From the NCBI RefSeq assembly GCF_014281125.1, contig NZ_JACOEA010000002.1, forward strand, positions 1-64,000: DNA of 64,000 nt, given 5' to 3'. A model generated the notes under the pieces. It did not search any database. It saw only the letters and a list, made by a program, of their open reading frames with translations, and had not been told where the DNA came from. The stretch is from Lawsonibacter celer (GTDB lineage: Bacteria; Bacillota; Clostridia; Oscillospirales; Oscillospiraceae). This document shows, one piece after another, positions 52,413 through 64,000 of the stretch; position 1 is the first letter of the stretch, and every line of letters begins with the position of its first letter. The position numbers and the translations under genes were made by a program.

Positions 52413-52883
52413 TTACCAGCGGTAGTGCGCGAAGGCCTTGTTGGACTCGGCCATCTTGTGGGTGTCCTCGCGCTTCTTGACCGCGGAGCCGAGGTTGTTG
52501 GCGGCGTCCATGATCTCGCCAGCCAGCCGCTCCTTCATGGTCTTCTCGCTGCGGGCGCGGGAATAATTGGTCAGCCAGCGCAGACCCAGGGTCTGACGGC
52601 GCTCGGGCCGAACCTCGATGGGCACCTGGTAGGTGGCGCCGCCCACACGGCGGGCCTTAACCTCCAGGGAAGGCATAATATTTTCCAGCGCAGTGGTAAA
52701 GACCTCCAGGGGGTCCTTCTCGGTCTTCTCCTTAATAATGTCGAAAGCACCGTAAACCACTTTCTGGGCTACGCCCTTCTTGCCGTCCAGCATGATGCTG
52801 TTGACCAGCTTGGTCACCAGGACGGAGTTGTAAAGCGGGTCGGGCAGGATCTCCCGCTTGGGTACGTTTCCTCTTCTGGGCAC
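52413..52883 (-). CDS. rpsG: 30S ribosomal protein S7
   Basis: 156 aa from GTG 52883, chosen because AAGGAGG lies 8 bp upstream and the product ([19 protein letters not shown]) is exactly the usual length; an upstream ATG at 52901 is the shadow start. S7 nucleates the 30S head and binds 16S rRNA; in E. coli it also represses its operon. The S7 core [20 protein letters not shown] is intact. Confidence 0.97.
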   Translation of the reverse strand: MPRRGNVPKREILPDPLYNSVLVTKLVNSIMLDGKKGVAQKVVYGAFDIIKEKTEKDPLEVFTTALENIMPSLEVKARRVGGATYQVPIEVRPERRQTLGLRWLTNYSRARSEKTMKERLAGEIMDAANNLGSAVKKREDTHKMAESNKAFAHYRW

Positions 52884-53079
52884 TTTGCTTCCCTCCTTCA
52901 TAGTATGATTTCATAGGTACTCGAAGGCTTTTCACGAAAGCCCCCGTGTAAGACAAGTGCCTGCTTGTCCAGTGCCCCACAGAAAACGCCCCCTATATTA
53001 TATAGGTAAGCGCCTCCGCAAGGACAACTGCCTTGCGCGTATGCGCATAAAGTCTCTTAAATTGGGTCTGCAGAAGAAA

Positions 53080-53502
53080 TTACTTCTTGCCGGCCTTGGG
53101 CCGCTTGGCGCCGTACTTGGAACGGCCCTGCATACGGCCGTTGACGCCCTGGGCATCCAGAGTGCCGCGGATGATGTGGTAACGAACGCCGGGCAGGTCC
53201 TTGACACGGCCGCCGCGGATCATGACCACGGAGTGCTCCTGCAGGTTGTGGCCCACACCGGGAATATAGGCGGTCACTTCGTAGCCGTTGGTCAGACGCA
53301 CACGGGCGATCTTACGCAGCGCGGAGTTAGGCTTCTTCGGGGTGGAGGTACGAACAGCGGTGCACACGCCTCTCTTCTGAGGAGAAGGCAGGTCGGTCTC
53401 GCGGTTCTTCAGGGTGTTCAGGCCCTTCTGCATGGCAGGAGAATTGGACTTGTAGGTCACGGCCTGGCGTCCCTTCCGGACGAGCTGGTTAAACGTAGGC
53501 AT
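53080..53502 (-). CDS. rpsL: 30S ribosomal protein S12
   Basis: 140 aa, standard length. The decoding-centre loops are conserved: [15 protein letters not shown] and [16 protein letters not shown]. The lysines at the two classical streptomycin positions are wild type (K in KKPNS and in RVKDLPG). AAGGAGG lies 7 bp before the ATG. The 196-bp gap to rpsG is unusually long for this pair and contains a 15-bp palindrome (52992-53006). Confidence 0.97.
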   Translation of the reverse strand: MPTFNQLVRKGRQAVTYKSNSPAMQKGLNTLKNRETDLPSPQKRGVCTAVRTSTPKKPNSALRKIARVRLTNGYEVTAYIPGVGHNLQEHSVVMIRGGRVKDLPGVRYHIIRGTLDAQGVNGRMQGRSKYGAKRPKAGKK

Positions 53503-53581
53503 GGTATTCCTCCTTTCTCAAAAAATACAAATTTTATTTTAACAAAAATAACCTCAGGTTATTCCTGTTAAAAGCAACAAA

Positions 53582-53740
53582 GAAGCGCGGAGAAGCCGGG
53601 AGCAGGCGGGTAAGACCCAGAGCGGAGCAAACGGACCGCAGGCGCGTAAGCGCCGAAGGCCGGCTTGCACAGTCGCAGGGGCTTAGACGCCGTCGCGGAG
53701 GCTTCGCAGCGTGACGCCGAAGCGAGGAGAAGCCGGGAGC
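53582..53740 (-). repeat. 22-bp direct repeats flanking structured sequence between L7Ae and rpsL
   Basis: GAAGCGCGGAGAAGCCGGGA(GC) at 53582-53603 and the same 22-mer with one change at 53719-53740 are separated by 115 bp of GC-rich hairpins. The second copy lies 2 bp from the L7Ae stop. Between rpsL and the repeats is AT-rich sequence with a TTAACA/TGTTAA hairpin. No coding function seen. Confidence 0.5.
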
Positions 53741-53742
53741 GG

Positions 53743-53988
53743 TCAGCCCCGCAGCAGCGCGGCCACGGAGGCGCCCACAGAAATTCCGCACGCGGCGCCC
53801 AGTTCCTTCATGGAGGGCACCTTGGTCACCGGCACATCTTTTCCGGAGCAGAGGGCCTCCAAAGGCTCGGTCACCCGCGGATCTGCATCCTCCGCCAGAA
53901 AGACCCGTTGGGCATTGCCGCCTTCCACAGCCCGTTTGGTCTGCTTGGCGCCGACTACATGGGCCTTTTGGTTGAGCTGCTTCAGCAT
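53743..53988 (-). CDS. L7Ae-family ribosomal protein
   Basis: 81 aa from ATG 53988, with GGGAGG 8 bp upstream. The L7Ae fold for kink-turn RNA is recognisable: LNQKAHVVGAKQTKRAVEGG, VFLAEDADPRVTEPLEALC, and the closing ELGAACGISVGASVAALL. This small protein (YbxF/RplGB) sits before rpsL in most Firmicutes. It is the first gene of the str operon here. Confidence 0.9.
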   Translation of the reverse strand: MLKQLNQKAHVVGAKQTKRAVEGGNAQRVFLAEDADPRVTEPLEALCSGKDVPVTKVPSMKELGAACGISVGASVAALLRG

Positions 53989-54076
53989 ACGGCATGCCTC
54001 CCTTCTCTCAAAACGTGGTAGAAACCGGACGCTTTCTCGGTTTTTCCCTTTGGCAGGCACACCTGCGCAATTTGAG

Positions 54077-54105
54077 ATTATAGCATAGGCGGTATTTGAA
54101 GTCAA
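54077..54105 (-). promoter_or_regulatory. Promoter of the str operon (L7Ae-rpsL-rpsG-fusA-tuf)
   Basis: On the minus strand TTGACT (54100-54105) and TATAAT (54077-54082) with a 17-bp spacer. It is a very strong match 88 bp before the L7Ae start. Confidence 0.9.
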
Positions 54106-54189
54106 GCAAAATCCGCAGAGGAATCGCTAGAATTCGCAAGGGTTTCCGCCCTTTTCCCGGTCAATCTGCCCGAAGCGTCCCTCTCCGCC

Positions 54190-54239
54190 GTCCGGCCGGG
54201 AAGCCGGACAAGAAAAAAATCCGGATTTCTCCGGATTTT
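54190..54239 (-). terminator. Double hairpin between the divergent rpoBC and str promoters
   Basis: GTCCGGC/GCCGGAC (54190-54209) and AAAATCCGGA with its complement (54216-54239). On the minus strand the second is followed by TTTTTTTC, an intrinsic terminator shape. It would stop any leftward transcript coming from the rpoB leader before it reaches the str promoter. Confidence 0.6.
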
Positions 54240-54252
54240 GTGTATAAAAACA

Positions 54253-54281
54253 TTGACTTTGGCACGGACACATGGTATACT
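54253..54281 (+). promoter_or_regulatory. Promoter of rpoB-rpoC
   Basis: TTGACT (54253-54258) and TATACT (54276-54281) with a 17-bp spacer. It leaves a leader of about 240 nt before the rpoB start. Confidence 0.9.
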
Positions 54282-54526
54282 AAAACGCTCATATGCTCTG
54301 GCAGCGTTTTCCACTTTCTCCCCAGTCTGCGCTTAGTTTACCACGGGAAGGCCGCCAGTGCAAGCGGGCAGGAATACATTTTATCCACGCACCCGGGCGT
54401 TTGTTATCCATTTATTTTTGCCCTTTTGTAAGATTTGACGGACTAAAATGCTGAAAAGGGCTTTTTCTCCCGCTCATCCGGGCAAAAAGCTTCAGCGAAC
54501 AAAGAAAACGAGGTGTTTTTTCTACG
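54282..54526 (+). other. Long rpoB leader with a terminal hairpin
   Basis: About 240 nt, no gene. The last part holds a long hairpin, GCTGAA...GCTTTTT with AAAAAGCTTCAGC (54450-54496). GAGGTG (54510-54515) lies 11 bp before the ATG. Because rplJ-rplL are not upstream, this leader may carry the control that their mRNA normally gives; this is inference. Confidence 0.5.
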
Positions 54527-58231
<3,705 letters not shown>

Positions 58232-58253
58232 TAAAGGGAGGACGACTGACACT

Positions 58254-62027
<3,774 letters not shown>

Positions 62028-62065
62028 TCCGGCACCCCCGGCACACAGCTGCACAGAATAAGCAC

Positions 62066-62100
62066 AAGGGCCCGGAGCGTACGCTCCGGGCCCGGTTTTT
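62066..62100 (+). terminator. Terminator of rpoBC
   Basis: A 26-bp perfect palindrome (62068-62093, arms GGGCCCGGAGCGT) followed by GGTTTTT. Confidence 0.9.
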
Positions 62101-62117
62101 CAACACGAGGTAACGCT

Positions 62118-63488
62118 ATGAATCGCGCTCTTTTTCCCAGTGGGCGGACCCTGCTCTGCATGGCAGGCGGGGCGCTTGCGCTGGCCGGCACCGGGCTGCG
62201 GACCCTCTCACTGTCCCAAGGCTCTGCCGGTGCCCGCCTCCTGGTACTCCTGCTTCTCCTGCTCCTGGCATTTCTGGCCCTTCTCCTCCTCCGCCTGGAG
62301 GGCTATGGCTGGAGCCGTCTGCCGGTTGCCCTGGTCCCCATCGGTCTGGCGCTGTTCCTGCGCGCCCTGCTGCTGGACCATACCACCTATGACTATTATG
62401 ACTTTTTGGCCCAGTGGGCGGCCTTCTTCCGGGACAACGGCGGATTTGCCGCGGTCAAGCTCCCCATCGGCAACTACAACGCCCCCTATCTCTATTTCCT
62501 GGCCGCTATCTCCTATCTGCCCGTGCCCGACCTGTATCTCATCAAGCTCTTCTCCATCCTGTTCGACGTGCTGCTGGCCTGGGGCGGCCTGCGGCTGGTG
62601 CGGGTGTTCCTCCCCAATGACCCCAGCCGCCCGCTACTGGCCTTCTGCCTGCTGCTTTTGCTGCCCACCGTGGTGCTCAACGGGTCCTGCTGGGCACAGT
62701 GCGACGCCCTGTACGGCGCACTGTGCCTGCACGCCCTGGCCAGCGCGCTGGACCGTCGGCCAGGGCGATCGGTGGTCTTGCTGGCCATCGCCTTTTCCTT
62801 TAAATTGCAGACCGTCTTTCTGCTCCCCCTGTGGTGCGCCCTGTGGTTCACCGGACGGGTGCGCCTAAGGCATTTTTTCCTATTCCCGCTCACCTACTTT
62901 TTTACCATTCTCCCCGCCCTGCTGCTGGGCAAGCCCCTGGCTGACATATTAGGGGTCTATATTGGCCAGACCGGTGAATATGCCGCCTACCTCACCCTCA
63001 ATGCCCCCTCCGTCTATGCGTTTATCCCCTACGGTGTTGCGGTGGATTCCTCTCCGGCGGCCCGGCTGGGGATTCTCGCAGCCTTTGCCATGACAGCCGC
63101 GCTTCTGGCCGTGCTGCTGGTCTTCCGTAAGCGCGTGGACCGCCTGGTATTGCTGGTCTCCGCTACGGTGCTGACGGTCGGAATTCCCTTCCTGCTGCCC
63201 AATATGCATGACCGCTATTTTTATCTGGCGGACCTGCTGACCCTTGTGCTCCTGTGCGTGCTTCCCCGCTGTGCCTGGGGAAGCGCCGTCCTGGTGGAGG
63301 GCTCCTCGCTGAGCTGCTACTCCACCTATCTGCGTCTGGAATACACCCTTCCCCTGCGGCTGGGCCGCTGGTATGTGGTGATGGGGCTGGAGGCCCTGAT
63401 GATGGCCGCAGCCGCTGTGTGGCTGTGGCTGCTTCTCCTGCAGCTGCTGCGCCGTCCCCCCGCGGCTCTCCATCCGTCAAAATGCTGA
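62118..63488 (+). CDS. Polytopic membrane protein, GT-C glycosyltransferase-like
   Basis: 456 aa, about 11 membrane segments. An acidic pair in the first outer loop (DHTTYDYYDFLAQWAAFFRD) and LLPNMHDRYFYLADLL near the end match lipid-linked-sugar mannosyltransferase (GT-C, PMT/GT87-like) proteins. It would use a polyprenyl-phosphate sugar outside the membrane; the acceptor is unknown. GAGGTAACG precedes ATG. A single-gene unit between two terminators. Confidence 0.7.
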   Translation: MNRALFPSGRTLLCMAGGALALAGTGLRTLSLSQGSAGARLLVLLLLLLLAFLALLLLRLEGYGWSRLPVALVPIGLALFLRALLLDHTTYDYYDFLAQWAAFFRDNGGFAAVKLPIGNYNAPYLYFLAAISYLPVPDLYLIKLFSILFDVLLAWGGLRLVRVFLPNDPSRPLLAFCLLLLLPTVVLNGSCWAQCDALYGALCLHALASALDRRPGRSVVLLAIAFSFKLQTVFLLPLWCALWFTGRVRLRHFFLFPLTYFFTILPALLLGKPLADILGVYIGQTGEYAAYLTLNAPSVYAFIPYGVAVDSSPAARLGILAAFAMTAALLAVLLVFRKRVDRLVLLVSATVLTVGIPFLLPNMHDRYFYLADLLTLVLLCVLPRCAWGSAVLVEGSSLSCYSTYLRLEYTLPLRLGRWYVVMGLEALMMAAAAVWLWLLLLQLLRRPPAALHPSKC

Positions 63489-63499
63489 ATTTCCAAAGG

Positions 63500-63538
63500 A
63501 AGCGGCGCCCGTCATATCTTTGCCGGGCGCCGCTTTTC
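63500..63538 (+). terminator. Terminator of the GT-C-like gene
   Basis: AAGCGGCGCCCG (63500-63511) pairs perfectly with 63524-63535, followed by TTTTCC overlapping the stem end. Confidence 0.75.
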
Positions 63539-63631
63539 CGCCTGTTCCAATGCTCTGCGCCCCCCTTCGCCGCCGTACAAGCGCTTTGGACAAGACGGCA
63601 GAAATTTCCTTGTTTTTCCCTTGGAATCTGT

Positions 63632-63660
63632 TTGACAACTTAGAAACGATGTGTTACAAT
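63632..63660 (+). promoter_or_regulatory. Promoter of the terminal small gene
   Basis: TTGACA (63632-63637) and TACAAT (63655-63660) with a 17-bp spacer, close to consensus. Confidence 0.85.
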
Positions 63661-63710
63661 TTGGTTACAGAATTTAATGGATTGTTACTGATCTCGAGAA
63701 GGAGGCAAAC

Positions 63711-64000
63711 ATGGCCAACGAAAAGATCCCGCTGACCTATAAAGGTCATCCCCTGCGCCGCAAAGACAGTCTGATTTATTACGGCAGCATGGCCGAGAAA
63801 TATATTATCATGCTTCAGGTTCTGGACAGCAAGAAGGAACAGGACCTGGATGTGGCCACAAAGGTATCCGTTCAGCTTCAGCTGACCGACCCCGATCTGA
63901 AAAGCCGGGACCGGGTGGTAAAAAAAACCGAGAAGGACAGCCTTTACGCCGCGATTGACGTGGCCTCCGTCTGGCTGGCCCGTGCGCTTGCCAACAAATA
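63711..64000 (+). CDS. Small conserved-looking protein of unknown function (about 96 aa, end at window edge)
   Basis: ATG 63711, with AGAAGGAGG 6 bp upstream and a near-consensus promoter, so well expressed. It begins ANEKIPLTYKGHPLRRKDSL and continues with alternating beta-like strands (YIIMLQVLDSKKEQ, VSVQLQLTDPDL) and ends LARALANK; the window stops two bases into a likely TAA. It is soluble, with no signal. I do not recognise the family. Confidence 0.7.
   Translation, partial: MANEKIPLTYKGHPLRRKDSLIYYGSMAEKYIIMLQVLDSKKEQDLDVATKVSVQLQLTDPDLKSRDRVVKKTEKDSLYAAIDVASVWLARALANK

Noticed and set aside
50256..52916. 886-codon rightward frame opposite fusA and rpsG
   Set aside because: Antisense shadow; fusA and rpsG are unmistakable on the minus strand.
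52992..53006. Perfect 7-1-7 palindrome CCTATAT-T-ATATAGG between rpsL and rpsG as a promoter or operator
   Set aside because: It contains a TATAAT, but no -35 box lies at a usable distance; too weak to call, though the long gap is noted under rpsL.

Overview
The window is a GC-rich chromosomal segment from an anaerobic, low-GC-phylum (Firmicutes/Clostridia) bacterium. A reverse-type rubrerythrin, gene strings matching the Bacillus/Clostridium core order (dprA-topA-trmFO, plsX-acpP-rnc, smc-ftsY, lysS/greA, ftsE-ftsX, comEC-holA), the 3' end of a 3-keto-5-aminohexanoate cleavage (lysine fermentation) gene and an SLH/transglutaminase protein together suggest a gut butyrate producer of the Oscillospiraceae (Flavonifractor/Intestinimonas/Lawsonibacter type). 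The genus is inference. I see no tRNA, rRNA, CRISPR array or complete insertion sequence.

Layout. 1-5.8 kb: kce 3' end, rubrerythrin with a PerR-like box, then a leftward cluster (XRE regulator, comEC, holA, RNase M5, XRE-membrane regulator, 45-aa membrane peptide). 6-7.4 kb: rightward Na+/amino-acid symporter. 7.4-17 kb: leftward core cluster smc-ftsY-rph-rdgB-yhbY-nadD/yqeK-LCP-rsfS. 17-21.1 kb: accessory block (MATE, SLH-transglutaminase, membrane ferredoxin) between rnc and smc, which are adjacent in Bacillus. 21.3-30.3 kb: leftward rnc, acpP, plsX, a 516-bp structured gap, trmFO, flavin reductase, topA, dprA and an rRNA methylase. 30.3-35.3 kb: Ktr/Trk potassium uptake, lysS, greA, unknown protein. 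35.4-39.7 kb: rightward AT-rich 5'-truncated phospholipase C remnant, membrane protein, alkaline phosphatase lipoprotein, YibE/F. 39.7-47.4 kb: leftward MerR-RDD fusion, S41 protease, M23 hydrolase, ftsX, ftsE, CdaR-like regulator, pseudouridine synthase. 47.4-48.9 kb: DUF4830 protein and MscS channel. 48.9-54 kb: leftward str operon (L7Ae-rpsL-rpsG-fusA-tuf). 54.2-62 kb: rightward rpoB-rpoC. 62-64 kb: membrane glycosyltransferase-like protein and a small conserved unknown.

How the genes work together. Most of the window is information processing (transcription, translation, RNA maturation, replication, chromosome segregation, SRP targeting), phospholipid/ACP synthesis and envelope division (FtsEX with an M23 hydrolase and a C-terminal protease), interspersed with stress and transport genes.

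The most unusual observation is a pair of related 158- and 159-bp hairpin-rich elements, one directly after the smc stop codon and one directly after the rnc stop codon. Each is followed by a second copy of the host gene's last 15-21 codons, stop included. The two elements share four sequence anchors in the same order and nearly the same spacing. This looks like a small element family that inserts at gene 3' ends and leaves the C-terminal coding sequence duplicated. Also notable are the head-to-head arrangement of the str operon and rpoBC, a MerR-RDD fusion with a 19-bp-spacer promoter, a NadD-YqeK fusion, and a truncated zinc phospholipase C with foreign base composition.
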